A stretch of 64,000 nt of DNA from Nocardioides bruguierae (lineage in GTDB: Bacteria > Actinomycetota > Actinomycetes > Propionibacteriales > Nocardioidaceae): the NCBI RefSeq assembly GCF_023656415.1, contig NZ_JAMOIL010000001.1, forward strand, positions 428,937 to 492,936, written 5' to 3'. The notes beneath the pieces are model-generated. The model did no database searches and was not told where the DNA came from. It saw only the letters and a list, made by a program, of their open reading frames with translations. Position numbers and translations under genes: made by a program. Positions 38,129-45,753 of this stretch are shown piece after piece (the first letter of the stretch is position 1; each line of letters opens with the position of its first letter).

Positions 38129-38222
38129 GGGCTCATCCTGCCGGGTCGCCCCGGGGCGGCGCTCGGCGCCACCCCGGGGCCGGACACGTCGAGGCGGGCG
38201 CACGGGGCAGGCGGGCCGTATC

Positions 38223-38573
38223 GTGCTCGACGTGCACCGCATCTTCACCACCCCCGTCGCCGACGTGTGGCCGGCCTACGTCGCCAAGGTCGAGCGCAAG
38301 GGCCGCACGGTCGCGGAGCTGCGGGCGGTGACGACGTGGCTCACCGGGTTCGACGACGCCGCGCTCGACGCGCACCTCGCGGCCGGCACGACGTTCGCGG
38401 ACTTCTTCGACGACGCGCGGCTCAACCCCGACGTCCACCTGGTCACCGGGGTCGTGTGCGGCGTCCGGGTCGAGGACGTGGAGGACCCGCTGATGCGGCG
38501 CATCCGCTACCTCGACAAGCTCGTCGACGAGCTGGCCCGCGGCAAGGCGCTGGAGAGGGTCCTGCGCTCCTGA
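38223..38573 (+). CDS. DUF2200 family protein
   Basis: 116 residues. HRIFTTPVADVWPAYVAKVE and RKGRTVAELRAVTTWLTGFD match DUF2200, a small family often with short N-termini beginning M-x-HRIF, so translation may start at GTG 38232 rather than 38223. Function unknown; the helical fold resembles DNA-binding proteins only loosely. It is divergent from the DUF429-RelA/SpoT gene (94 bases). Its stop codon is the first part of a tandem array. Confidence 0.85.
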   Translation: MLDVHRIFTTPVADVWPAYVAKVERKGRTVAELRAVTTWLTGFDDAALDAHLAAGTTFADFFDDARLNPDVHLVTGVVCGVRVEDVEDPLMRRIRYLDKLVDELARGKALERVLRS

Positions 38574-38650
38574 CCTGCCCGACCGACTGACCTGCCCGAC
38601 TGACCGGCCCGACTGACCGGCCCGACCGACCGGCCCGACCGACCGGCCGG
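38571..38650. repeat. 13-bp tandem array TGACC(T/G)GCCCGAC between convergent genes
   Basis: Units start at 38571, 38588, 38601, 38614, 38627 and 38640 (last one partial), with a 4-base CGAC insertion after the first. The first unit contains the DUF2200 stop codon and the array ends 7 bases before the rnhB stop, so it occupies nearly the whole gap. Confidence 0.9.
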
Positions 38651-38657
38651 GGCCGGC

Positions 38658-39323
38658 TCAGCCCCTGAACAGGCTGAGCTGCACGACGCCGCGGCGGGAG
38701 TGCTCCCACTGCGGGTGCCGGTCCATGAACGACCAGCTGGTGCGGTGCTCCGGCGTCGGCCCCAGCCGGCCGATCGCCTCCTCGTGGGCCTCGGAGAGGT
38801 AGCCGACGTTCTCCGCCAGGCCGTAGCCGGGGTGGGTCTCGGCCAGCGCGCGCATGGTGCGGTCGCGGTGCTCCTTGGCCAGCACGGACGCGGCGGCCAC
38901 CAAAACGCTGGTGCGGTCGGCCCCCGCCCGCGCGGTCACGGACCAGGGGTGCCCGACGTAGTCGTGCGGCCCGTCGAGCAGGACGTGGTCGGGCCGCTGC
39001 GGCAGCGCCTCCAGGGCGCGCCGGGCGGCGAGCCCGAGGCAGCGGGCCATCCCGAGGTCGTCGATCTCCGCCGCGTGGGCGTGCCCGAAGGCGTGCCCGG
39101 CCACCCAGTCGGTGACCTCGAGCTCCAGGCGCGCCCGGGTGGCCGGGGTCAGCAGCTTGGAGTCGGCCAGCCCCTCGGGGGCCGGGCGGGGGCCGCCCAC
39201 GACGGCGCACACGACGAGGTCACCAGCGGCCGCGCCGCGCCCCACCTCGTCCACCCCGGCCAGCACGTCGGCCCCGGTGGTGGCGCGCACCTCGTCCTCG
39301 AGGTCGTGGGTCGGCAGCTGCAC
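38658..39323 (-). CDS. rnhB: ribonuclease HII
   Basis: About 221 residues. Catalytic acids: Asp-Glu in LAGVDEVGRGAAAG, Asp in HVLLDGPHDYVG, Asp in AKEHRDRTM (family S-I-x-A-K-x-x-R-D). GTG at 39323 has GAGGA 7 bases upstream; an alternative GTG at 39347 lacks one. It nicks RNA in RNA/DNA hybrids, including single ribonucleotides in DNA. In many actinomycetes rnhB follows lepB/rplS; here those neighbours are absent. Confidence 0.94.
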   Translation of the reverse strand: MQLPTHDLEDEVRATTGADVLAGVDEVGRGAAAGDLVVCAVVGGPRPAPEGLADSKLLTPATRARLELEVTDWVAGHAFGHAHAAEIDDLGMARCLGLAARRALEALPQRPDHVLLDGPHDYVGHPWSVTARAGADRTSVLVAAASVLAKEHRDRTMRALAETHPGYGLAENVGYLSEAHEEAIGRLGPTPEHRTSWSFMDRHPQWEHSRRGVVQLSLFRG

Positions 39324-39386
39324 CCGCCCATCCTCGCGTGCGGGCACCCGGGGCCGGCGCAGCCGCGCCGCGGCCGCCGCACGCCG

Positions 39387-40781
39387 TCAGCGGCCGACGT
39401 GCTCCAGCGCGGCGAGCACCGCGCGCAACGAGTCCTGCACCGCCCGCTCCTCGCTGACCGCGTCCTCGACGAGCCGGGCCAGCGTGGTGCCGCCGGAGAT
39501 CTTCGAGCCGGCGGCCTTGGCCAGGGCCCGCACCTCGTCGAAGAGCTGCAGGGCGCTGTCGGGCTCCTCCAGGCGCACCGACTCCACCCGGCCGTTGAAC
39601 GCCAGCAGGCTGATCTGCGCCAGCGAGTCGGCCACGTGCTCCAGCGGTCGGCCCAGCCCCGCGGAGAGGCGGCGCAGCTCGTGCAGCGCGCGGGCCGAGG
39701 CCTCCACGTCACGCGAGAGGTTCTCGACGAGGCCGCGCAGGTCGGTGAGGCGGACGGGGTCGGGCTCGCCGGCGGTGAGGTCCTCGACGAACACGTCGAT
39801 GACGTCGAGCTGCATCTTGGCCGAGGACACGGCGAAGGTGAGGTCGGTGAGCTGCCCACGCACCGCGTCGATGGCGTCGCCGACAGGCGTGACCAGACCG
39901 GCGAAGCGGGTGGCCTCGTCGTTGATCAGCCGGGCGACGGCCGAGAGGCCGGCCCCCGACGCGCCCACCTGGTAGCCGAGGATCTGGCTGTTGAGGCTGA
40001 ACCGGCGGATGGTGCGGGCCAGCGTGCGCAGGTAGCCCGCCTCGTCCCCGAGCCGGGTGCTCTCGGCGCTGAAGGGGCCGAGGTTGCCCACGAGCCCGTC
40101 GAGCGCGGCCACCAGGGCGGCGTGCGCCCGGTCCAGCTCCACGGTGCCGCCGTGACCGGCGCCGGTGCGGACGCGGCGCCCCGCCCCGTCCGTGCCCCGG
40201 CGGCCGTGGCCGGAGAGCTCGGCTCGCGCCGAGACCTCCCGCGGCAGCATCTCGTTCTGGAAGTCGCGGTACGAGGCGTAGCCGGCCTCGGCGAGGATCT
40301 CCAGGAGCCGGGCGTGCCCGCCCTCGGCCACGTCGCGCGCGGCCAGGCCCTGGGCCTGGAGCGTCTCCTCGTGCTCGAGCACCTGCTGGTAGACCGCGGA
40401 GACCAGCTCGAGCGTGGCGGGGTGGCAGGGCTTGGCCCGCACCGAGAGGTACTCACCGCCACCGCCGACGGGACGGATCGAGGCGAGGGTCCAGTAGTGG
40501 CTGCCGTCGCTGGCCAGGTTGTCGGTGTAGGCGACGACCTGCCGCCCGGCCTCGATCTCGGACCACAGCAGCCGGAACAGGCCACGCGGCATCGAGGGGT
40601 GGCGGACGATGGAGTGCGGAGCCCCGTCGAGGTCGGCCAGGTCGTACTTCGAGACGTGGGCGAAGACGCTGTTGCCCGAGAGGATGTGGCCCCGGGCGTC
40701 GGTGCGCGAGAAGAACAGGTCGGTGGGCGGGAAGGTGGTCTCGGCCCCCGTGGGGGTCGGACGCGTGCGGGCGATGGTCAT
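39387..40781 (-). CDS. PAS-domain protein with degenerate chemoreceptor-like helical region
   Basis: 464 residues, no membrane helices. Residues ~15-125 are an Aer-type PAS: ARGHILSGNSVFAHVSKYD, LDGAPHSIVRHPSMPRGLFR, LLWSEIEAGRQ. The C-terminal half is helical, and SLAQISLLAFNGRVESVRLE recalls the chemoreceptor tip consensus (NLLALNAAIEAAR) in altered form, so it may be a soluble receptor relative that has lost canonical CheA/CheW contact. In Aer, the PAS domain holds FAD and senses redox. It is divergent from the second MASE1-type kinase. Confidence 0.8.
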   Translation of the reverse strand: MTIARTRPTPTGAETTFPPTDLFFSRTDARGHILSGNSVFAHVSKYDLADLDGAPHSIVRHPSMPRGLFRLLWSEIEAGRQVVAYTDNLASDGSHYWTLASIRPVGGGGEYLSVRAKPCHPATLELVSAVYQQVLEHEETLQAQGLAARDVAEGGHARLLEILAEAGYASYRDFQNEMLPREVSARAELSGHGRRGTDGAGRRVRTGAGHGGTVELDRAHAALVAALDGLVGNLGPFSAESTRLGDEAGYLRTLARTIRRFSLNSQILGYQVGASGAGLSAVARLINDEATRFAGLVTPVGDAIDAVRGQLTDLTFAVSSAKMQLDVIDVFVEDLTAGEPDPVRLTDLRGLVENLSRDVEASARALHELRRLSAGLGRPLEHVADSLAQISLLAFNGRVESVRLEEPDSALQLFDEVRALAKAAGSKISGGTTLARLVEDAVSEERAVQDSLRAVLAALEHVGR

Positions 40782-41137
40782 GACGAGGTCTTCCTGGCAG
40801 GACCGACCCGGACTCCGGTGGACCCGGTCGTGCCTGCCCCATCGGCCGCTCTGCCGCAGGCGTGAGGGGCCGTCCGGCCCCACTTCGCCGGGCAGGTGGC
40901 CGTGGCACGTGGCGCGCCGCCCGTGAGGGTGCCGTGAAACTGTCGTGCCGATCGGCGGCGAAAGTCCCCGACAGGTGACAGAGTGCTCCCACGGGTATCG
41001 GCCGGCACGCCGCTGCTCGTCCCCACCCCCCACCGCAGCGTCCGGCGCACCGGAGGCGCGGGACGGACTCCCTCGTCGGTCCCGCACCCCCGGTGGACCA
41101 CCGCCTCGGCGCCGCTGCAGCACAGCAGGAGCAGTAC
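40782..41137. other. divergent intergenic region between PAS protein and histidine kinase
   Basis: About 355 bases without a supported gene. It holds promoters for both directions; a run CCGTGAAACTGTCGTGCCGA (40931-40950) stands out as AT-richer than the rest. No clean inverted repeat was found. Confidence 0.45.
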
Positions 41138-43528
41138 TTGTCGACGTCGAGGGTCACACCTCCCCGCCAGCCCGCGCCGGACCGGCGCGGCGCGGGGCTT
41201 CCGCCGCGCGCGGATGTCCCCCCGTTCTCCCGGGCCCGCCCCGCCGGCACGCCCCTGCCCGGCCCCGGCGGAGCCCCCAGCCCGTCCCCGGCGCCGCCCC
41301 GAGTGGTCGCCCGCGCCTCCTGGTGGGTGCACCTGGCGCTGTGGCTGGGCTACGCCGGCTCGCTGGCGCTCGGCCGACTGCTGCTGGGCCCCGACAACGT
41401 CTCGCTCGTCTGGCCGGCGCAGGGTGTCGGCGCCGTGATCCTGCTCGTCAGCGCCACCTCGACCCGCCGGGTCCTCGCCGTCGGCGTCGGCCTGGCCGCG
41501 CTGCACCTGCTCGCGAACCTCCTGACTTCCGCCCCGCTCGGCCTGACCCTCTTCGGCACCCTCAGCGGCATCGTCGAGGCCGGCGTCGCCGCCTTCCTGG
41601 TGCACTCGCTCCTCGTGGTGCCCCGGCGCCAGCGACTGGCCACCGGCGAGGTCCGGCCTCCCGCCTCCGCGCTGCCGCACGCCGGGTCCGTCGCGGCCAC
41701 CGGTCCCGCGCGCATCGGCGCCGACTCGACGCCCGCCGACGTGCTGGAGCCGACCCGCGCGCGGCTGGTGACGGCCATGGGCGTGTTCCTCGCGGTCGTC
41801 CTGATCGCCTGCGCCGCCGGGGTCCTGGTGGGCACCGCCGGCCTCACGGCCACGGGCTTCCCGGTCACCTCCAGCACCGTGGGCGCCTGGTTCGCGCGGC
41901 ACATCCTCGGGATGGTCCTCACCCTCGGTGTCGCCCTCCTCCTCGGCCACCTCGACGAGGACGGCGCGGTCCGGCTGCGTCCGGCCTGGCGACGCCCCAC
42001 GACCACGGTGCACGCCCACCGGGACGGGCTGGGCGCACCCGCCGTCGAGACCGCCTGGATCGTCGTCTGGTTCCTCGTCGCCCTCGGCTGCCTCTTCTGG
42101 CCGTTCCCGCAGACCGCCAGCATCGCCCTGCTGGCCTTCGCCTGGATCGGGGCCCGGGCCCGCGCGTCGCTGCTCGTGGTCCTCGTGTGGGTCTACGTGG
42201 TCGTCGTGCTCGCCGCGGCCCGTGCCGGCGGCACCACCTTCGCCCAGATCACCGACACGACCTCCGAGTCGTTCGCCGTGCAGCTGTTCCTCTCCTGCGT
42301 GATCGCGGCGGCGACCCTCGCCCACGCCTACACCCGCGACTACCGCCGCTTCACCGACACCCTGGCCGCCAGCAGGGGGCTGCACCTGCGCCGCGCGCAG
42401 CTGCTGAGCGCGATCACGGACAACATGCGCGACGCCCTGGTCGTCCTGGACGAGGAGGGCCGTCTCGTGGAGGCGAACGAGGCCGGACGCCGGCTGATCG
42501 CCGCCACCCGCCGCTCGGCGCCCGACGAGCCCCTCGACCTCGGCCTGGCCCACCCGGACGGCACGCCGCTCGCCGAGGAGGACCGCCCCACCCGGCGCGC
42601 GCTGCGCGAGGGCACGGTGCCCGGTGTCGACCTCCGCATCCCCACGGTGGACGGGGACCACATGATCTTCCAGGTCTCGGCCCGGCGGCTGCCCGCCACC
42701 GGTGAGGGGGACCGGACCCTCGTGCTGGCCATCGGCTCCGACGTGACCGACGAGCGCGAGCGCACGAACCGGCTCGCCGAGTTCGCCCAGATCGCCGCCC
42801 ACGACATCCGCAGCCCGCTCACCGCCGCCTCCGGGTGGCTCGAGATGGCCGGCGTGCACCTGGGCGGCGTCGACGCCGGCCCGGTGCACGACCCGCCCCC
42901 CACACCGGGCCCCGACGCCACCGAGGACGAGCGCGCGCTCTACGCCGTCCGGCTGGCCACGCGCGCGGTGGAGCGCATGGACGACGTCCTCGCCGACCTG
43001 CTGGCCCAGGCCACGGCCGAGGGCGCCGCGCTGCACACCGAGGAGGTCGACCTGCTCGGCCGCCAGGGGCTGATCCCCGAGGTCGTGGCCGAGACCGCGC
43101 CGCACGCGCGGATCGTGGTCGACTCCTCCCACACCCGGGTGCTGGCCGACCCGCAGATGCTGCGCCAGCTGTTCCGCAACCTCGTGGGCAACTCGGCCAA
43201 GTACATGCCGACGGGCGTCCTGCCGCAGATCGCGGTGCAGGCCTACCTCGAGGACGACCGGCTCCAGGTGCGGCTGACCGACAACGGCATCGGCATCCCC
43301 GAGGAGTGGCAGGAGCGGGTCTTCTCCCGGTTCACCCGGGCCCACGCCCACCTGCCGACCTACGAGGGCACCGGCCTGGGCCTGGCGATCGTCCGCTCGG
43401 TGGTCGAGCGGCACGGTGGCCGCATCTCGTGCTCGACCCCGCCCACGCCCATCGACCCACACGGCGGGCCCGGCACGACCTTCGCCTTCGACCTGCCGGC
43501 CTGGCCCGACGACCTGCCGGGCCGCTGA
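41138..43528 (+). CDS. membrane sensor histidine kinase (MASE1-like sensor, PAS, HisKA, HATPase), second copy
   Basis: About 796 residues from a TTG at 41138 with AGGAG 6 bases upstream; a GTG at 41093 has none. The N-terminal Pro-rich stretch is followed by about eight membrane helices with NVSLVWPAQGVGAVILLV (MASE1 pattern), a PAS domain (DALVVLDEEGRLVEANEAGR), the phospho-His helix FAQIAAHDIRSPLTAASGWL, and an HATPase with LVGNSAKYM, DNGIGIPEEW and GTGLGLAIVRSVVERHGG. The domain plan and phospho-His helix are close to the kinase at 32803-35169, so the two are paralogues. No dedicated response regulator is adjacent; the receiver at 35244 may serve both. Confidence 0.9.
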   Translation: MSTSRVTPPRQPAPDRRGAGLPPRADVPPFSRARPAGTPLPGPGGAPSPSPAPPRVVARASWWVHLALWLGYAGSLALGRLLLGPDNVSLVWPAQGVGAVILLVSATSTRRVLAVGVGLAALHLLANLLTSAPLGLTLFGTLSGIVEAGVAAFLVHSLLVVPRRQRLATGEVRPPASALPHAGSVAATGPARIGADSTPADVLEPTRARLVTAMGVFLAVVLIACAAGVLVGTAGLTATGFPVTSSTVGAWFARHILGMVLTLGVALLLGHLDEDGAVRLRPAWRRPTTTVHAHRDGLGAPAVETAWIVVWFLVALGCLFWPFPQTASIALLAFAWIGARARASLLVVLVWVYVVVVLAAARAGGTTFAQITDTTSESFAVQLFLSCVIAAATLAHAYTRDYRRFTDTLAASRGLHLRRAQLLSAITDNMRDALVVLDEEGRLVEANEAGRRLIAATRRSAPDEPLDLGLAHPDGTPLAEEDRPTRRALREGTVPGVDLRIPTVDGDHMIFQVSARRLPATGEGDRTLVLAIGSDVTDERERTNRLAEFAQIAAHDIRSPLTAASGWLEMAGVHLGGVDAGPVHDPPPTPGPDATEDERALYAVRLATRAVERMDDVLADLLAQATAEGAALHTEEVDLLGRQGLIPEVVAETAPHARIVVDSSHTRVLADPQMLRQLFRNLVGNSAKYMPTGVLPQIAVQAYLEDDRLQVRLTDNGIGIPEEWQERVFSRFTRAHAHLPTYEGTGLGLAIVRSVVERHGGRISCSTPPTPIDPHGGPGTTFAFDLPAWPDDLPGR

Positions 43529-43545
43529 GGCACGACCCGGCAGGT
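43512..43545. terminator. hairpin overlapping the kinase stop codon
   Basis: ACCTGCCGGG (43512-43521) pairs with CCCGGCAGGT (43536-43545). The kinase TGA stop (43526-43528) lies in the 14-base loop. It probably terminates transcription between convergent genes. Confidence 0.6.
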
Positions 43546-43570
43546 GCCCGCCACCGCGGGGTGAGGGGGG

Positions 43571-44212
43571 TCAGGCCGCAGCGACGGCGACGGGGACCAC
43601 GACGGCCCGCGTGAGGTGGTTCAGCAGCGGCAGCATCACCCGCGGCCCGACGTGGTCGGCCGCGCTGCTCTGGAGCACCCAGCCGGGGCTCTCGAACGGC
43701 TCCAGCACCACGCGGTTCGTGTGACAGCCGCCCACGAGGGCCTGCTGCACGGGGTTGAGCACGTCCTGGGCACGGGCCGCCACCGGACGCGGGTCGCGGC
43801 CGTGCTCGAGCAGGTGCAGCGCTCCACCGGGGCGCAACAGGCGGCGCACCTCGGAGAGCACCGCGTCGCGGTCGGGCACCGTGCACAACGTGAACGTGAT
43901 CAGCACGTCGTCGAACGAGCGGTCCTCGGCGTCGATCCGCCCCGCCCCGTCCAGGCCCACGCGGTCGACGGGCACGCGGGAGGCCCCGCGGGCCTGCTCC
44001 GACATCCGCCAGCCCACGTCGCTGGGGTCGACCGCGTGCACCGCCGTCACTGCATCGGGGAGGTGCGGGAGGTTGAGCCCGGACCCGAACCCGATCTCCA
44101 GCACCTCCCCGTGCAGCCCCTCGGTCGTCTCACGGCGCAGCTGCTCGAGCCCCGGGTTGTCCAGTGCGGCGTGCACGACGTGCGGCACGACGCGGTCCGT
44201 CCACCAGCTCAT
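43571..44212 (-). CDS. class I SAM-dependent methyltransferase
   Basis: 213 residues. Motif I is EVLEIGFGSGLNLPHLPDAV, followed by AVDPSDVGW, a DDVLITFTLCTVPDRDAVLS beta4 region and LLRPGGALHLLEHG. The C-terminus CHTNRV resembles the GC-x-x-NRx-T-x loop of UbiE/methyltransferase-11 proteins. Substrate unknown. A strong GGGAGGAG precedes the ATG. It is divergent from the LuxR-type regulator, with a 16-bp palindrome between. Confidence 0.88.
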   Translation of the reverse strand: MSWWTDRVVPHVVHAALDNPGLEQLRRETTEGLHGEVLEIGFGSGLNLPHLPDAVTAVHAVDPSDVGWRMSEQARGASRVPVDRVGLDGAGRIDAEDRSFDDVLITFTLCTVPDRDAVLSEVRRLLRPGGALHLLEHGRDPRPVAARAQDVLNPVQQALVGGCHTNRVVLEPFESPGWVLQSSAADHVGPRVMLPLLNHLTRAVVVPVAVAAA

Positions 44213-44290
44213 GGCGGTCTCCTCCCCCGCCGCGACCGCGGCGCTCCGACTCCCGGTGCGAGCCTGCCGGACGTCCGGGGCGACCTGCCA

Positions 44291-44308
44291 TACGCGGATC
44301 CGCGTACG
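44291..44308. promoter_or_regulatory. palindrome TACGCGGATCCGCGTA between methyltransferase and luxR-type gene
   Basis: A perfect 16-bp palindrome (44291-44306). The 15-mer GCGGATCCGCGTACG (44294-44308) recurs with one mismatch on the other strand at 45638-45652, upstream of the small exported-peptide gene. Likely a shared operator. Confidence 0.65.
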
Positions 44309-44438
44309 TGCGCGCCGGCCGGGGCCCTGACCTGTGCGTCCGCCGTCCCGCGAACGTTTCCTCGACGGAAAACCGGGTGCGCAGGGTAAGGACCTCGCGC
44401 ATCCTTCGAGTCACGCGACACGTGGGGGGAGACCACTG

Positions 44439-45287
44439 ATGTACGTGCCGAGACTGTCCCGAGCGGACCTGGACGACATCCGTGCGGTGGTGACGGAGTG
44501 CGAGCGCACGGACGGGAGCCTGCCCCTCCCGTGGACCGTCGTCGACCTGCTCACCCGGCTGCTGCGCACCCAGCAGTGGGCCGTGTTCGCCACCAGCCTG
44601 CGCACCGGGTCCACGTGGTTCACGCAGGGCTGGGACATGGTGGACGGACGCTACGTGATGGGCGTCGAGTACGACACCGAGCACGTGCAGGCGCACCCGC
44701 TGTACTGGCAGCTGGCGTGCAGCCTGCCCGAGCGCACCGGGGACCTCGCCTCCATCTGGACCGACGACCTGATGCGCACCGTCGCCGGCGACCGCGCGCT
44801 GCGGGAGTCCGCGGACCTGGCGATCGCCGCGTCGGACGGGTCCGTGGACGCGGCACCGCCGGAGGGGTACGAGATGATGATGTGCTCCCTGCTGGAGCCG
44901 GCCCACCAGCTCCGCGTGCTGGCCGTGCTCGACGACCCGGTGCGCGAGCGGGACCTGTTCCTGCTGGAGCTGCTGCGCCCGCACCTGGTGCAGGGCACCG
45001 CCCGCTGGCGTCGCGCCCACCCGCCGAGCCTCGGCCTGACCGCTCGCCAGGTCGAGATCCTCAGCCGCGTCCGCGACGGCCTCACCAACCGGCAGATCGC
45101 CCGACGCATGGACCTCTCCGAGGGCACCGTCCGCACCCACCTCAACCACGTCTACAGCCGGCTCGGCGCCACCAGCCGCACCGACGCGGTGCGCCGCTTC
45201 TTCGAGACAAACCCCCGGACGTTGCTCGTGCCCGAGGCCGTGCACCACGACCCGTACGGGCCGAGCCTGTCGGCGGAGCGCGGCTGA
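44439..45287 (+). CDS. LuxR-type helix-turn-helix transcriptional regulator
   Basis: 282 residues. The C-terminal DNA-binding domain (~210-270) is LGLTARQVEILSRVRDGLTN, RQIARRMDLSEGTVRTHLNH and VYSRLGATSRTDAVRRFF. The N-terminal ~200 residues have no receiver Asp motif and no recognised sensor domain. A GGGGGGAG ribosome site precedes the ATG. Neighbours with a shared palindromic motif are a methyltransferase and a small exported peptide. Confidence 0.9.
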   Translation: MYVPRLSRADLDDIRAVVTECERTDGSLPLPWTVVDLLTRLLRTQQWAVFATSLRTGSTWFTQGWDMVDGRYVMGVEYDTEHVQAHPLYWQLACSLPERTGDLASIWTDDLMRTVAGDRALRESADLAIAASDGSVDAAPPEGYEMMMCSLLEPAHQLRVLAVLDDPVRERDLFLLELLRPHLVQGTARWRRAHPPSLGLTARQVEILSRVRDGLTNRQIARRMDLSEGTVRTHLNHVYSRLGATSRTDAVRRFFETNPRTLLVPEAVHHDPYGPSLSAERG

Positions 45288-45328
45288 CAGCCCCGCTGCG
45301 GGGTCGCTGCACCGGGGCCGGCCGACCG

Positions 45329-45370
45329 GGTCAGTGCACCGAGGTCAGTGCACCGGGGTCAGTGCACCGA
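45329..45370. repeat. three-copy 14-bp tandem repeat GGTCAGTGCACCG(A/G)
   Basis: Copies at 45329, 45343 and 45357 with exact 14-bp steps. Read on the minus strand each copy contains GTG-CAC-TGA, and the third supplies the stop of the small peptide gene. A degenerate copy precedes it near 45303 (GTCGCTGCACCGG). Confidence 0.88.
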
Positions 45371-45544
45371 GCTGGTGCACGTGGGCGGCGGAACCTCGCT
45401 CGGCCAGTGCGCCTGCGTGATGAAGCAGCCCCGCTCGAGGACCTCGCGCTCCTCCGGGACCGGGACGGACGTGGTGGCGGGCACCCCGAGAGCGACCTGC
45501 GCGAGGAGCAGGGCGGTGAGGTGCGGAGCAGGGACGAACAGCAT
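45359..45544 (-). CDS. small exported peptide, 61 residues
   Basis: A perfect ribosome site (AGGAGG, 5 bases, ATG) at 45544 decides the start; longer readings upstream are shadow. Translation begins MLFVPAPHLTALLLAQVALG, a signal-peptide or membrane-anchor-like start with possible cleavage after GVPATTS-like residues, and ends with a short polar part holding two cysteines (RGCFITQAHW and PTCTSSVH). The last codons are encoded inside the 14-bp repeat. No family recognised. It could be a secreted factor or signal precursor; that is inference from size and from the motif shared with the luxR-type promoter. Confidence 0.65.
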   Translation of the reverse strand: MLFVPAPHLTALLLAQVALGVPATTSVPVPEEREVLERGCFITQAHWPSEVPPPTCTSSVH

Positions 45545-45621
45545 GGCGACCTCCTGGGTGTCAGCCGCCCGGCCTGGTCGCCGAGCGGCGAGTCCAGCGT
45601 GCGCCGCGTCACACCCGCGCC

Positions 45622-45652
45622 GGTATCCGCGGTCCTGCGTACGCGCATCCGC
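45622..45652 (-). promoter_or_regulatory. copies of the GCGGAT-CGCGTACG motif upstream of the small peptide gene
   Basis: On the minus strand GCGGATGCGCGTACG (45652-45638) matches 14 of 15 bases of the palindrome region at 44294-44308. A second related CCGCGGATACC lies at 45632-45622. They are 78-108 bases before the peptide ATG. Confidence 0.55.
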
Positions 45653-45675
45653 GCAGCGGGCCGGGCAGGCCGCAC

Positions 45676-45695
45676 GAGACCGGGATCCCGGTCTC
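45676..45695 (-). terminator. 20-bp perfect palindrome, terminator separated from its gene by the IS
   Basis: GAGACCGGGATCCCGGTCTC is fully self-complementary. If the IS and one TCA copy are removed, it directly follows the TGA stop of the gene at 47417-47680. It was therefore that gene's intrinsic terminator before insertion. Confidence 0.8.
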
Positions 45696-45696
45696 A

Positions 45697-45714
45697 CTGG
45701 GTGTGTCCCTATTG
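45697..45714. repeat. IS terminal inverted repeat, methyltransferase side
   Basis: CTGGGTGTGTCCCTATTG, perfect complement of 47399-47416. It ends 40 bases from the passenger gene stop. Confidence 0.93.
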
Positions 45715-45753
45715 GCCGGTTGGTGGTCCGGGCTCGTCGGCCCGATACGTCGG

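Noticed and set aside
38571..38650. Possible CRISPR array
   Set aside because: Units are 13 bp and directly joined without unique spacers. No cas genes are present.
45331..45675. Minus-strand 114-codon Arg/Ser-rich frame
   Set aside because: Competes with the 61-residue peptide in another frame, which has a perfect ribosome site and a signal-peptide-like start.
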